Source: Streptomyces sp. NBC_01283
GTDB lineage: Bacteria; Actinomycetota; Actinomycetes; Streptomycetales; Streptomycetaceae
Reading direction: 5' to 3'
NCBI RefSeq assembly: GCF_041435335.1
Contig: NZ_CP108430.1
Coordinates: 620,001 to 684,000 of the forward strand
Length of the DNA: 64,000 bases
The position numbers and the translations under genes were made by a program. This document shows positions 1 to 9,216 of the stretch, piece after piece (within the stretch, counting starts at the first letter, position 1; each line of letters opens with the position of its first letter). The notes below the pieces were generated by a model. The model saw only the letters and a list, made by a program, of their open reading frames with translations, was not told the origin of the DNA and ran no database searches.

Positions 1-2
1 GT

Positions 3-2097
3 TCACCATGCGAAGACCGCCCAGCCGCGGTGCGGCAGCGGGGTCTTGAGTTCCAGGGCGGGAACGGCCCCGGGGACGGCCCGCGTTCTGGGGGTAGCCG
101 TTTCGGGGCCCGGCCGGGCGACGGACATTTCGATGCGGGCTTCTGCGGGTTCGGCCAGCGGTGCGAGCAGGGTGGCGCTCACGTCGTGGCCGGTTCCAGG
201 CGGGTGGATGCGGGGGTGCGCCGGGTCGGCGCTGCCGTTGGCCACCGCGAGCCGGTGCCCCTCGGCGGAACGCGTCGCGTACGGGATCAGGTGCGGGGCG
301 CCGCTCACCAAGGGCAGGCGGGGCTGTTCGCCCTCCAGGAAGCGGACCGTGGTGTGGAGCAGGCTGCGGCCTGCGTCGCTGCGGGCCAGGTCGGCGGGCG
401 TCGTCGCGGCCAGGACCGCGACGCGCCCGCCCAGCGCGTTGACGAAGTGGCACCGGCCCGCGCCCCAGGGGCGGCCGTCGGGCGTCTGTATCCGGGTGAG
501 GACGTGGGCGCCTGCCAGCGGTTCGATGCGGGCCAGCGCGGGCTGTACGTCGACGCTGAGGACCGCCCCCCTCCGTGCCGCACTCACCCGTGACCTGCTC
601 GATCGCGTACGGGCCGGGGAGCGCCGGGTCCTCGCGACCGACCAGCTCACTCGCCCGCCCGCCCAGGAGTTCGGCGAACCCGCGCCGGGTCAGGGTGTGT
701 GCGGCCACGCCGTCCAACAGCAGCCCGCCGCGCAGCAGTTCGTGCATCTCGTCGTCGTCGAAGGCGTGGACCATGCGGCCGAACAGGGCCTGGACCGGGG
801 CCGGTTGCGCGGTGACCGGCACTCCGTAGCCGAGCAGGAAGTCCGCGGTCCGCGCCGGGTCGGCCGCCAGGTCCTGCATCCGGCCCGTCTCGGCCGGCAG
901 CCGGGCGGCGGTGTCCTGCCGCCATGGCAGCCCCACGCCGAGCGGGACCCCCTCACCCTCGCCCGTACGGTGTGCGGCCAGCCAGTCGAGGGCCGGGCGG
1001 GAGCGGCGCAGCAGCCGGTCGATGCGCGGGAAGTTCTCGGCGTGCTCGGCTTGGGTGGGGTGGAGGTTCAGCAACAGCGCGTCGGCTCCGCAGAGTTGGG
1101 CGGTCACCATCTCCGACCAGGTCTGGGTGTCCGACTTCGACCACGCGGTGTGCGGCCAGTTCTCGATCTCCGGCTCGCAGGCCGTGCCGCGCGGGCGGAG
1201 CGGGCGCTGCGCTTCAAGGGACCAGAGCGCGGCGGCCAGGCCGCGTGCGGGGGTGTCGGAGTACGGGGCGAAGTGCGGCCGGTGGGTCACCTCGCGCCCC
1301 ACGGACAGCGCGGTGAACAGCGCCTGCCAGTCGCGGCCCTCCACGGAGTGCATCGCGGGCAGCGAGCTCATGAGTCCCAGGTGGGAGCGGCCGCCGGAGC
1401 GCCGGTTCACCACCTCCGCCAGGCCTTCGGCAACCTCCAGCTGGGCGGTGCGCCACACCTGCTGGAGCAGGGCGCGCCAGGGGTGGGGCGGGCCGGGCGC
1501 GGTGATGGCGGCGACCGCCTGCTCCCGGGTGACCGGCTCGCCCACGACCGCGGCCAGCCGCTCCAGCATGAGCGGCTCGAATCCGCCGCCCCAGTCGAGC
1601 GGGGCATGGTTGTGGTAGCGGAAGTCGTCCTCGACCCACAGCACCCGGAAGCCCAGCTCGGCGGCGAGCCCGTAGTGCGCATAGAGCCAGCGCCGCCACG
1701 CGGGGCAGGCGAAGGACGCCTGGGCGGCGGCGACTTGGCCCGTGGGCGAGACCATGGGCGCGAAGCCGAGCGTGCCGGCCCGGCCCCGGTCCGCGTGGCC
1801 GACGGTGACCCAGGGGTTGAGGCTGACGTCCAGACCGGCCGCGCTCAGCACGTCACGGGCCTCACCCGCGGCCGCGAACCAGCGCGCCTCGTCCGCTCCG
1901 GCGAGGTGCCCGGCGTACTGCTGCTCGGCGCCCAGCAACAGCACCACCTCCTCCACGCCGTTCTCGCCGCACACCTTCGCCAGGGCGCGGGCACGGTCGG
2001 CGAGGTCGTCGCCGGGACGCAGTTGGAACCGCAGGTGATAGCGCGCTCGCCGCGCGGCCCGGGACCTCGCCGGGCCCTGCTCCGTGCCGGTGTCCAT
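3..2097 (-). pseudogene. Glycoside-hydrolase-like protein, broken by a single-base frameshift
   Basis: About 697 residues once one base is removed. From the ATG at 2095-2097 the frame encodes a soluble protein that looks like a TIM barrel, with acidic motifs VLWVEDDF and CEPEIENW as candidate catalytic Glu sites, then a C-terminal part like a beta-sandwich ending GWAVFAW. At 566-571 the coding strand has six G; dropping one joins ...GTEG to AVLSVDVQ in the frame that runs to the TGA at 3-5. The layout recalls GH42/beta-galactosidase-like enzymes, but the family is not proven. No signal peptide is seen. It is divergent from a ROK regulator that probably controls it. The break may be a sequencing error. 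Confidence 0.6.
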
Positions 2098-2154
2098 CTG
2101 TGCGGGCCCCCTTGCCGAACGCGGCTGACACGCCCTCAGCCGTAATTAGTTCGG

Positions 2155-2181
2155 CTAGGATCCAAAATAAAAACTCCCTAG
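2155..2181. promoter_or_regulatory. Candidate operator between the glycoside-hydrolase-like gene and the ROK regulator
   Basis: An inverted pair CTAGG (2155-2159) and CCTAG (2177-2181), 22 bp centre to centre, flanks an unusually AT-rich core in the divergent promoter region. Two-turn spacing fits a dimeric HTH repressor such as the adjacent ROK protein. The assignment is inference. Confidence 0.35.
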
Positions 2182-2314
2182 TCAACAGGTTCACGACAAG
2201 AAATGCGGCGCTCCGACCTCACCCCCACTCCCCCGCGTCCCGCCCACCACGTAATTTGACGGGCACCCGCTATACGCGACGATCAGCATCAGCACGGACC
2301 AAGGAGCGGACCCG

Positions 2315-3607
2315 GTGAAGGCAGACCTACGCGGCGCAGGCGTACGCGACTTGGGCAGGACGGGGACACCGCGAGCCGGCGACCGCGCCTCGTTGCGCCG
2401 GTCCAACCTCAGCCTGGTGCTGCGCCTGCTGCGCGATGCCGGACCACGGCCCCGCACCCGGATCGCCGCCGAGACCGGCCTGCCCAAGGCCACCATCACC
2501 AACCTGGTCGCCGAGCTGATGGAGAGCGGCCTGGTACGCGAAGGAGAGACGGAACGCCACGGTTCCGTCGGCCGCCCCAGCCGCACCGTCGAGATCGACG
2601 GCCGCACCGTCTGCGGCATCGGCGTCGAGATCAACGTCGCCTATCTGAGCCTGATCGCCATCGACCTCCGCGGCGAGATCACCCTCCGGCACCGCACCCC
2701 GCTGGACACCCGCGGCACCGAACCGGCCGCCGTCCTCGACCAGATGGCACAGGCCATCGGTGAGGCGCGCACGACCCTGCTCGCACAGGGCGTGACCCCG
2801 GTGGCGGTGACCGTCGCCGCCCCCGGCGTGATCAAGGCCGGTTCCGGCGTGGTCTCCTACGCCCCCAACATCGGCTGGCAGGACGTCGCCGTCACCGAAG
2901 GACTGCGCACCCGGCTGGGCCCGGGAGCACCACCGATAGGCCTGGAGAACGACGCCAAGCTGGGCGCCATCGCCGAGTACCTCGTCGCCGCGTCGTCCGA
3001 CATCCACGACCTGATCTACGTGACCGGCGAGACGGGCGTCGGCGGCGGCATCATCTCCGACGGCCGACTGCTGCAAGGCTCGGCCGGGTTCGCCGGCGAG
3101 ATCGGCCACATGCCCCTGGACCCGGGCGGGTTGCCCTGCGCCTGCGGCCGGGTCGGCTGCTGGGAGACCCTGGTCGGCCTGACGGCCCTGCTCCGCCAGG
3201 CCGCGCCGCCGCACGACCCGGTCCACGACCCCACCGTCGACCTGGAACAGCGGCTGACGAAGCTGCGCCGCCGCGCCGACACGGGCGACGCCGCCACCCT
3301 CGCCGCACTGGAGCGGATCGCCGACGGTCTGGCACTGGGACTGGCGCTCCTCGCCGATGTGCTCAATCCCCGGGCCGTCGTCCTGGGCGGCTACTTCACC
3401 CACTTCGGCGACTACCTCATCGACCGCGTACGCGCCGAGTTCTCCGCCCGCGTCATGGCCCCCGAAGCGGGCGGCTGCGAGATCACGCTGTCGTCGCTGG
3501 GCTTCAGCGCGGCGGCACGCGGCGGCGCCTACCTGGCACTTGACCGCGTCTACCAGGACCCGAGCGGAACGGCTGCGTCCGTGGGTGCCGGGCATACGGA
3601 GTCATAG
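2315..3607 (+). CDS. ROK-family transcriptional regulator
   Basis: 430 residues, GTG start preceded by AAGGAG. An N-terminal winged helix-turn-helix (about residues 25-85, with LPKATITNLVAELMESGLV-like recognition) precedes a ROK sugar-kinase-like fold. The ROK zinc motif CACGRVGCWE and the glycine-rich ETGVGGGI phosphate loop are both intact, and ENDAKLGA matches the family's substrate-binding region. ROK regulators of this form usually bind a sugar or sugar phosphate and repress neighbouring glycoside-use genes. It is transcribed away from the glycoside-hydrolase-like gene, with 217 bp between them, so that gene is its likely target. Confidence 0.9.
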   Translation: MKADLRGAGVRDLGRTGTPRAGDRASLRRSNLSLVLRLLRDAGPRPRTRIAAETGLPKATITNLVAELMESGLVREGETERHGSVGRPSRTVEIDGRTVCGIGVEINVAYLSLIAIDLRGEITLRHRTPLDTRGTEPAAVLDQMAQAIGEARTTLLAQGVTPVAVTVAAPGVIKAGSGVVSYAPNIGWQDVAVTEGLRTRLGPGAPPIGLENDAKLGAIAEYLVAASSDIHDLIYVTGETGVGGGIISDGRLLQGSAGFAGEIGHMPLDPGGLPCACGRVGCWETLVGLTALLRQAAPPHDPVHDPTVDLEQRLTKLRRRADTGDAATLAALERIADGLALGLALLADVLNPRAVVLGGYFTHFGDYLIDRVRAEFSARVMAPEAGGCEITLSSLGFSAAARGGAYLALDRVYQDPSGTAASVGAGHTES

Positions 3608-3637
3608 AGCCCCTTCCAGCCCTGCGGGCCGGCGGAG

Positions 3638-5251
3638 TCAGGCGGCGCGCAAGGGGTCGATGACCGCGCCTGGGTTGAGGATCCCGGCCGGGTCGAGGAC
3701 CCTCTTTCCGGCCTGCAGGGCGGCGGCGAAGAGCTCGGGGCGCTGCTGGTCGTACCAGGGGCGGTGGTCACGGCCCACCGCGTGGTGGTGGGTGATGGTG
3801 GCACCCGTGGCGATGAGCGCCTGGGAGACGGCCTGCTTGATCTCGTCCCACTGCTCCACGGTCCTGCCCCACCGCCCCGCCGCGTAGACGCCGAAGTACG
3901 GTGCGGGGCCGTCGGGATAGAGGTGCGTGAACCGGCAGGTCACGACACCTTCGGCGCCGACCTGGCGCATGGCGTCCTGGGCGGCGTCGTTCACGGCCGC
4001 GCGCAGGGCGTCGAACCGGTCCCAGGTGCAGGCCGTCTCGAAGGTTTCCACGATCATGCCCTGGGCGGCCAGGGCGTCCCGCTGGTACGGCATGCGCATG
4101 AACGCGGAACGCCAGGTGTCGACGGCCGCGGTGCGCGCGGCCCGGCCGGAACTGTCGGTGTGGCGCGGCGGCTCGGCCAGGGTGCCGCCGTGGTCGCGGC
4201 ACAACTCCAGCGCGCGTTCCATCCAGGCGGCGACGGGGTGGTCCGCGGATTCGAAGCCGAGGACCAGGACGGCGGTCGCGGAACCCGCGTTGATCAGGGC
4301 TTCCATGGGGTCGAGCAGGCGGCAGTTGGCCGGGTTCAGGCCGGACTGGGAGAGGGCGCGGACCGCTTGGACGCCCGCGTCGTAGTGGGCGAAGCCGACC
4401 GAGGCACCGGCCCGCCACCGGGGCCGGTCCTGGAGGCGGACCCAGGCCTGGGTGATGACGCCGAGCGAGCCTTCGGAGCCCAGGAACATGCGGTCGGGTG
4501 ACGGGCCGGCACCCGAGCCGGGCAGGCGGCGCGACTCGACGACTCCGGCGGGGGTGACGACCCGCAGTGATTCGGTGAGGTCGTCGATGTGGGTGAGCTG
4601 CGTGGCGAAGTGGCCGCCGGCCCGGGTGGCCAGCCAGCCGCCGAGGCTGGAGAACTCGAAGGACTGGGGGAAGAAGCGCAGGGTGTATCCCCTGGGCCGC
4701 AGCTGCTGCTCCAGGTGCGGGCCCAGGACACCGGCCTGGACGAGGGCCGCCCGGCTGGTGGCATCGACGTCGAGCACCTGGTCCATCGACGTGAGGTCGA
4801 GGCTGACCACTCCGGCGTACTGATCCCCCACCCGGGGTTCGACACCGCCGACGACCGAGGAGCCGCCGCCGAAGGGTATGACCGCGATGCCGGCGTCGTG
4901 GCACCACTCCAGCACGTCGATGACCTGGCTGTCCGAGGTCGGGCGTACGACGAGGTCGGGCACATGGGGCAACGTGCCCAGCAGCGCCCGTACGACGTCC
5001 CGGAAGGCCTGCCCGTGACTGTGCGCCAGGCGGTCGCGCACGTCCGCGGAGACGATCGCGGCGAGGGGACCGGGCGCCTCGATCCTGCTGGCGCGCACGC
5101 CGAACGCCTCGATCGGAGGCGCCTCATGGACGGTCAGATCGGCCTTCGGCAGCAGTTCCGCCGTGCGGCGGGTGAGCTCGTCGCGCTCCGCCCCGGACAC
5201 GGCGTCCTCGACGTTTCCCCAGCCCCACCACGACCGTGTCTTGCCCCTCAT
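3638..5251 (-). CDS. FAD-binding oxidase, alkyldihydroxyacetonephosphate synthase-like
   Basis: 537 residues from the ATG at 5251; a GTG three codons upstream is an alternative start. A PCMH-type FAD-binding domain lies at about residues 90-280, with VIPFGGGSSVVGG as the pyrophosphate loop and HIDDLTESLRVV behind it. The C-terminal FAD-oxidase domain includes the basic stretch ITHHHAVGRDHRPW and the terminal ILNPGAV typical of the AGPS/D-lactate-dehydrogenase family. The HHH motif favours AGPS-like over D-lactate dehydrogenase, but Streptomyces do not normally make ether lipids, so the substrate is open. It is divergent from a TetR gene 66 bp away. Confidence 0.85.
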   Translation of the reverse strand: MRGKTRSWWGWGNVEDAVSGAERDELTRRTAELLPKADLTVHEAPPIEAFGVRASRIEAPGPLAAIVSADVRDRLAHSHGQAFRDVVRALLGTLPHVPDLVVRPTSDSQVIDVLEWCHDAGIAVIPFGGGSSVVGGVEPRVGDQYAGVVSLDLTSMDQVLDVDATSRAALVQAGVLGPHLEQQLRPRGYTLRFFPQSFEFSSLGGWLATRAGGHFATQLTHIDDLTESLRVVTPAGVVESRRLPGSGAGPSPDRMFLGSEGSLGVITQAWVRLQDRPRWRAGASVGFAHYDAGVQAVRALSQSGLNPANCRLLDPMEALINAGSATAVLVLGFESADHPVAAWMERALELCRDHGGTLAEPPRHTDSSGRAARTAAVDTWRSAFMRMPYQRDALAAQGMIVETFETACTWDRFDALRAAVNDAAQDAMRQVGAEGVVTCRFTHLYPDGPAPYFGVYAAGRWGRTVEQWDEIKQAVSQALIATGATITHHHAVGRDHRPWYDQQRPELFAAALQAGKRVLDPAGILNPGAVIDPLRAA

Positions 5252-5277
5252 GGCCCGCACCGCCCATCTGAACGCAG

Positions 5278-5313
5278 GGTAAGTTACCTGGCGGTCACCT
5301 TGGCATAGGGTGA
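5278..5313. promoter_or_regulatory. Candidate TetR operators in a divergent promoter
   Basis: The 66-bp gap between the FAD oxidase and the TetR gene holds GGTAA-G-TTACC (5278-5288, perfect arms) and a second pair TCACC (5295-5299)/GGTGA (5309-5313). Both fit TetR-type dimer sites that would control both directions. Inference from position and symmetry. Confidence 0.45.
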
Positions 5314-5317
5314 GGTC

Positions 5318-6010
5318 ATGAGCAAGCAGGAGAAGGCCGCCGCTCGCGGCGTCGGCACGAAGGGAATGCCCCGCAAAGACCGGGAGCGGCTGATCCTGGA
5401 CGCGGCGGCCGACGAGTTCGGCAGGAAGGGATACGCGCGCGGGTCGACGGCAGAGGTGGCGGCACGGGCCGGCATCACGAAGCCCATGATCTACGAGTAC
5501 TTCGGATCCAGGGACGGCCTCTACCTGACCTGCCTGGAGCAGGCCGGCACCCGCCTGGTCGAGGCCGTGCGGGGCGCGCAGGAGGGCCCGTCCGACCTCA
5601 CGCGCGCGGCCCGCACCCTCGCGGCGATCTTCCACGCACTCGAATCGCGACTGCACGACTGGGAACTGGTCTACGACTCGACGCTGCCGGCCGACGGCGA
5701 CCTCCACACCGCGGCCACGGTCCACCGGCGCGAGCTCAACCGCCTGGGAGCCGTCGGAGTCGCCGAGTTCCTCCACTCCACCCCGGCCACTGATCCGCTC
5801 GACGCCGACCTCGCCACGCACCTCTGGTACGGGACGGTGAGCGCAGCGGTCGCCTGGTGGCGCCACCACCCCGAGCAGACCGCCGCGGAGATGACTTCCC
5901 GCTTCGGGCGGATCGTCGGCATGCTCGATGGGGACCCGGACGCGGATGCGGATGCGGATGCGGATGCGGATGCGGATGCGGATGCGGGCAACACTGAAGC
6001 TGAGGTTTAG
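5318..6010 (+). CDS. TetR-family regulator with an Asp-Ala repeat tail
   Basis: 230 residues. The N-terminal HTH (about residues 22-70) reads STAEVAARAGITKPMIYEYF, a clear TetR recognition unit, followed by a helical ligand domain with paired tryptophans (AWWRHHPEQ) near residue 185. The last 25 residues are a (DA)n run encoded by seven GCGGAT hexamers, then GNTEAEV. The tail is acidic, low-complexity and absent from typical TetR proteins of about 200 residues. It is divergent from the FAD oxidase and the probable repressor of that gene and itself. Confidence 0.9.
   Translation: MSKQEKAAARGVGTKGMPRKDRERLILDAAADEFGRKGYARGSTAEVAARAGITKPMIYEYFGSRDGLYLTCLEQAGTRLVEAVRGAQEGPSDLTRAARTLAAIFHALESRLHDWELVYDSTLPADGDLHTAATVHRRELNRLGAVGVAEFLHSTPATDPLDADLATHLWYGTVSAAVAWWRHHPEQTAAEMTSRFGRIVGMLDGDPDADADADADADADADAGNTEAEV
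5942..5983 (+). repeat. In-frame hexanucleotide microsatellite (GCGGAT)7
   Basis: Seven exact tandem GCGGAT units inside the 3' end of the TetR gene, coding alternating Ala and Asp. A unit of six bases means copy-number change would lengthen or shorten the tail without breaking the frame. Confidence 0.95.
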
Positions 6011-6050
6011 CTTTAGAGATCGGTCGTAGATCACTCGATGTGCCCATTAC

Positions 6051-6305
6051 TCATTCCCCCCGGCGAAGCCTGTGCGTGGGGCCGAGAGCCTTGAGGCCGT
6101 TCAGGAGAGTGCGCAGGACCGCGAGGCGGTGGGTGCGGAGCCGTTCCGCCGCCTCCGGCTCGTCCCGGGGCGTGTCCGACTGGCTGAGGGCTTTGCGGGT
6201 GGCGTGTGCGGCGAGCAGGCCGATGAGCAGCCGGGTCAGGGCGCGGCTCGCGGCAGCGCAGGCCAGGAGCCACAGGGCGAGGCAGCCGGTACTGGAGGTG
6301 AACAT
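6051..6305 (-). CDS. Small hypothetical protein, 84 residues
   Basis: ATG at 6305 with AAGGA ten bases upstream decides the start. The N-terminal third is hydrophobic (LALWLLACAAASRALTRLL) and may be one membrane segment. The rest is basic and charged (PEAAERLRTHRLAVLRTLL) and probably helical. It is transcribed away from the gene at 6482. No family recognised; the ribosome-binding site and codon use support it being real. Confidence 0.5.
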   Translation of the reverse strand: MFTSSTGCLALWLLACAAASRALTRLLIGLLAAHATRKALSQSDTPRDEPEAAERLRTHRLAVLRTLLNGLKALGPTHRLRRGE

Positions 6306-6481
6306 CTTGACCGTCCTTCTACGAGGGAGGTGAGCTGCCTGGTGTACCGCCGTGGGCACGCGGTTCGATGCCCCGCAGGAGCGTGGAGTTCCTCCGCGGG
6401 ATCGGGGGCACCCCTGGCTCCGTGCCACCTCCACGCGCCTGAGGGGTTGTTGGCCGCATCCGCGGTGGAGAGCATGCGCGC

Positions 6482-7414
6482 ATGGAGAACTGGGACCGGG
6501 ACGACAGCGATGACCTGGACGACACGCGCGAGCCACGCTCGCACCGCAGGAAGCGGGACCTGCCCTTCCCCTACGACCAGGACCTGTCAGGGATCCTGCC
6601 GCGCCTGAACCGCCGTACCGTCTGGGGCCGTGCCCGGCTCGCCAACCACCGTGTGACGGCATCGCTCCTGGCCGCAGGGATGCGGCTGCTGGAGCAGCAC
6701 TTCGGGCCGTGCGCCGAGCGGCCGGTCACGAGCAAGAGCCTGCTCCTCGGCCCTCTGTCGCAGCGCTGCGTGGGCGAGGCGTTCGGCGCCAACCCCGAGC
6801 CCTTCGACCGCCACGGCGACGGCGCGGGGCTGCTGCGGGACCGCTGGACGCCGTACTCGAATTACATCGTCGATCTGATCAACTTCGCGATGTGGAAGGA
6901 GAACTACCGCCCGGAGTTCCGCACCCAGCGTGCCGCGAACACCAGACGGCTCGTGCACGGACGCGACGGGCGCGACTTCGTGCGCGCCGTCCACGACATC
7001 GCCCACCGCCACACCACGGACGGGATGGACATGCCCTCCGTACGGCTCGGCCTCGCCCTCATGACGGTGGCCGACGCCGACGAGGAGATCGCGCGGATCG
7101 CCTCCGGCATCTACGCCGACTACCTGGGCTCATGGAAGGAGCTGTACGCCGCTGTCCTGCGCGAGCGCGGCCTGCGCCTGCGCCAGGGCCTCACCCTCGA
7201 CGACCTGGCCAACGCGCTCTCCGCCGCCAACGACGGCGTCACCCTGCGTGCCCTCGGCGACCCGGCATCCGGCGTCGTCGACGACGCCCGCCGCCGCTCC
7301 CTGACCGGCACCGTCACCCTCGCCGTGATCCACGCTTTCCTCGAACCGGAGAACGACCCGAGCGGCCTGTCCCTGGAACAGGCGGTCGCCGCACGTTTCG
7401 GCGGGCGTGGCTAG
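6482..7414 (+). CDS. TetR-like C-terminal-domain protein of unknown function
   Basis: 310 residues, start with GGAG eleven bases upstream. A charged, acidic then basic N-terminal tail (MENWDRDDSDDLDD) leads to a helical region without an obvious canonical HTH. The second half (about residues 190-305) resembles the ligand domain of TetR regulators: EEIARIASGIYADYLGSWKE, RQGLTLDDLANALSAANDG and a terminal AVIHAFLEPEND. It may be a divergent regulator whose DNA-binding part I cannot identify. The family suggestion is inference. Confidence 0.6.
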   Translation: MENWDRDDSDDLDDTREPRSHRRKRDLPFPYDQDLSGILPRLNRRTVWGRARLANHRVTASLLAAGMRLLEQHFGPCAERPVTSKSLLLGPLSQRCVGEAFGANPEPFDRHGDGAGLLRDRWTPYSNYIVDLINFAMWKENYRPEFRTQRAANTRRLVHGRDGRDFVRAVHDIAHRHTTDGMDMPSVRLGLALMTVADADEEIARIASGIYADYLGSWKELYAAVLRERGLRLRQGLTLDDLANALSAANDGVTLRALGDPASGVVDDARRRSLTGTVTLAVIHAFLEPENDPSGLSLEQAVAARFGGRG

Positions 7415-7432
7415 GGCCGGTGGCGCGGCCCT
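7413..7432 (+). terminator. Small stem-loop overlapping a stop codon
   Basis: AGGGCCG (7413-7419), loop GTGGCG, CGGCCCT (7426-7432), starting inside the TAG of the gene ending at 7414. Perfect 7-bp GC stem and no T-tract. It lies between convergent genes. Confidence 0.4.
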
Positions 7433-7556
7433 GCCGATGCGGCGATCGATGGCCCACCCCGGACCCGAACCGTGGTCTCCCGGCCGCGCCGTGGCCGCCC
7501 GGCCGCACCCACAACCGCCGCCACCAACCCCACGCACCGAGGCCCCGGTCCCGCGC

Positions 7557-8414
7557 TCACCCGAGCCCGTCCAGGAACGGGACGATCACGTCGAGGAAGT
7601 GGTCGTTTCGGTCTCCGGCCACCATGTGTCCCGCGCCTGCCACCTCCACCCGTCTCGCCCGCGGGACCCAGTCACAGAACTGCTCGGCGATGTCTTCGCG
7701 CACCACGTCGCTGACCTGGCCGCGGACAAGAAGGACGGGGACATCTGCGAGACGTCCGGCCGCCAGAAGGCGCTCCGCCATGCCTGGCGGGTCCATCCGG
7801 CCCTCGAAGCTGTCCAGCATGCGGGGGTCCCAGTGCCAGACCCACCGGTCGCCCCGGCGCCGCAAGTTGTACCCCATCCCCGCCGAGCCCTCCGGGCGCG
7901 AGCGCTGCGGCAGATAGGCGCCGACCGCCGCAGCCGCCTCCTCCACGCTGGCAAATCCCTTCGGAGCGCGGCGCATGAACTCCACGATCCGGTGGAACCC
8001 GCGGGGATCGGGCCGATGGGCGACATCGACGAGTACCAGAGCACGAGCCGCCACCCTGGGCGCTTCCCCGGCGGCGAGCAACGCACTCAGGCCGCCGAGC
8101 GAGGCACCGACGAGCACCGGTCGGCCGCCGAGTTCGGCAACCAGCGCCCTCACGTCCTGCGCGAACAAATCAAGGTCGTAGTCACCGCCGGCCGACCACC
8201 CGCTCTCCCCGTGCCCGCGCAGATCCGGGGCGATCACCCGCCACCCCAGCGCGGCCAGTCGCGGCCCCGTCCGACCCCAGGCGTGCCGCGTCTGGCCACC
8301 ACCGTGCAGCAGGACCACCGGCGGGCCGGACGCTTCACCCCACACGTCCGCCGCCAGTACGACCCCGCCGCCGCCCACGAAGCTTCGCGGCCTCGGCCGC
8401 GCCCCCGCCGTCAC
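7557..8414 (-). CDS. Alpha/beta hydrolase
   Basis: 285 residues, GTG start. Classic fold markers are present: oxyanion strand VVLLHGGGQTRHAW, nucleophile elbow GASLGG with Ser in the G-x-S-x-G position, an acid candidate in VRGQVSDVV and a C-terminal His in GAGHMVAGDRND. A cap region lies between about residues 130 and 200. The GTG overlaps the TGA of the upstream TetR gene (GTGA), so the two are translationally coupled and probably form a regulator-enzyme unit. Substrate unknown; esterase, lactonase or epoxide-hydrolase-like activity is possible. Confidence 0.85.
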   Translation of the reverse strand: MTAGARPRPRSFVGGGGVVLAADVWGEASGPPVVLLHGGGQTRHAWGRTGPRLAALGWRVIAPDLRGHGESGWSAGGDYDLDLFAQDVRALVAELGGRPVLVGASLGGLSALLAAGEAPRVAARALVLVDVAHRPDPRGFHRIVEFMRRAPKGFASVEEAAAAVGAYLPQRSRPEGSAGMGYNLRRRGDRWVWHWDPRMLDSFEGRMDPPGMAERLLAAGRLADVPVLLVRGQVSDVVREDIAEQFCDWVPRARRVEVAGAGHMVAGDRNDHFLDVIVPFLDGLG

Positions 8415-9046
8415 CCCGTATCCCGGGATCGCAGCGGCGCCACCAGCTCCTCGCGGTAAGGATCCGAGGCCGCCGCGGCCAGCGCGACGTCCAGCGCGAA
8501 CAGCGCGCGCGTGAGGAACCGGTCGTCATCGATGAGGGCGGCCACCCACTGATGCAGCGCGCCCACACACGCGGCGCCGACCACGGCGGCCAACGCGTCA
8601 ACGTCGACATCCGCACGCAGCAGGCCCCGCGTGCGAGCCTCCGCCATCGCCTCAGCGAGCCGGGTGAGCGGACTGCGGTCGAGCACCAGACCGCTCTCAT
8701 CCCACGCGCGTACCATGCGACGCGAGACCACCGGATCACCCACGAACAGCTGCACCGTCGTACGGACGACCACGTGCGGGTCACCGGCCTCCGACCCCGT
8801 CAGGCGGCGCTCCAGCTCCTCCATGAACCCGGCCGCGAGCGCCTCCCAGATCCTCTCGCGCGGCCCGATCAGGTTGTACACGGTCGCCGGGGCAACCCCG
8901 GCGCGCTCGGCGATCCGCTCGACGCTGACCGCCGACTCCGGGCTCTCCCGCAGGAGTTCACGCACCGCGTCCACGATCCGCGACCGCCGCCGCGCCTTGT
9001 GCCGCTCACGCAGCCCCTCCCGCGGCCCCTCACCATCTCCCGGCAT
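8411..9046 (-). CDS. TetR-family transcriptional regulator
   Basis: 211 residues from the ATG at 9046. The HTH is at about residues 18-65 (SVERIAERAGVAPATVYNLI), followed by a helical domain (QLFVGDPVVSRRM, LHQWVAALIDDDRFL). It is the first gene of a two-gene unit with the hydrolase, overlapping it by 4 bp. Three TAGAG-type half-sites arranged as inverted repeats lie 19-61 bp upstream of the start, so autoregulation is likely. Confidence 0.88.
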   Translation of the reverse strand: MPGDGEGPREGLRERHKARRRSRIVDAVRELLRESPESAVSVERIAERAGVAPATVYNLIGPRERIWEALAAGFMEELERRLTGSEAGDPHVVVRTTVQLFVGDPVVSRRMVRAWDESGLVLDRSPLTRLAEAMAEARTRGLLRADVDVDALAAVVGAACVGALHQWVAALIDDDRFLTRALFALDVALAAAASDPYREELVAPLRSRDTG

Positions 9047-9064
9047 CCCCGCCCCACCTCCAAA

Positions 9065-9107
9065 ACTTAGAGAGGACCCTAAACGTAGAGATACCTCTAA
9101 GTAGAGG
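9065..9107. promoter_or_regulatory. Compound palindromic operator upstream of the TetR/hydrolase operon
   Basis: ACTTAGAG (9065-9072) pairs with CTCTAAGT (9095-9102), and a second palindrome CCTCTA-AG-TAGAGG spans 9094-9107. The middle copy GTAGAG (9085-9090) adds a third half-site. The AT content is high for this genome. It fits cooperative binding by the adjacent TetR protein. Confidence 0.6.
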
Positions 9108-9216
9108 CAAGCAACGAGACGCAACGAACGGCGGATCAGAGACGGCCATCCAGCAGGAACCGGTTCGTAGCAGCCGCTGCACCAGGACCGATCGGGGTCC
9201 GTGCCCAGGGGGAAGC

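Noticed and set aside
46..2145. Long plus-strand open frame opposite the glycoside-hydrolase-like gene
   Set aside because: Composition is Arg/Gly/Ala-rich as expected for an antisense frame of a GC-rich gene; no domain, no ribosome-binding site, and the minus strand holds protein-like sequence.
3608..3637. Terminator between the ROK and FAD-oxidase genes
   Set aside because: Short convergent gap, but no stem of more than about 5 bp could be drawn with confidence.
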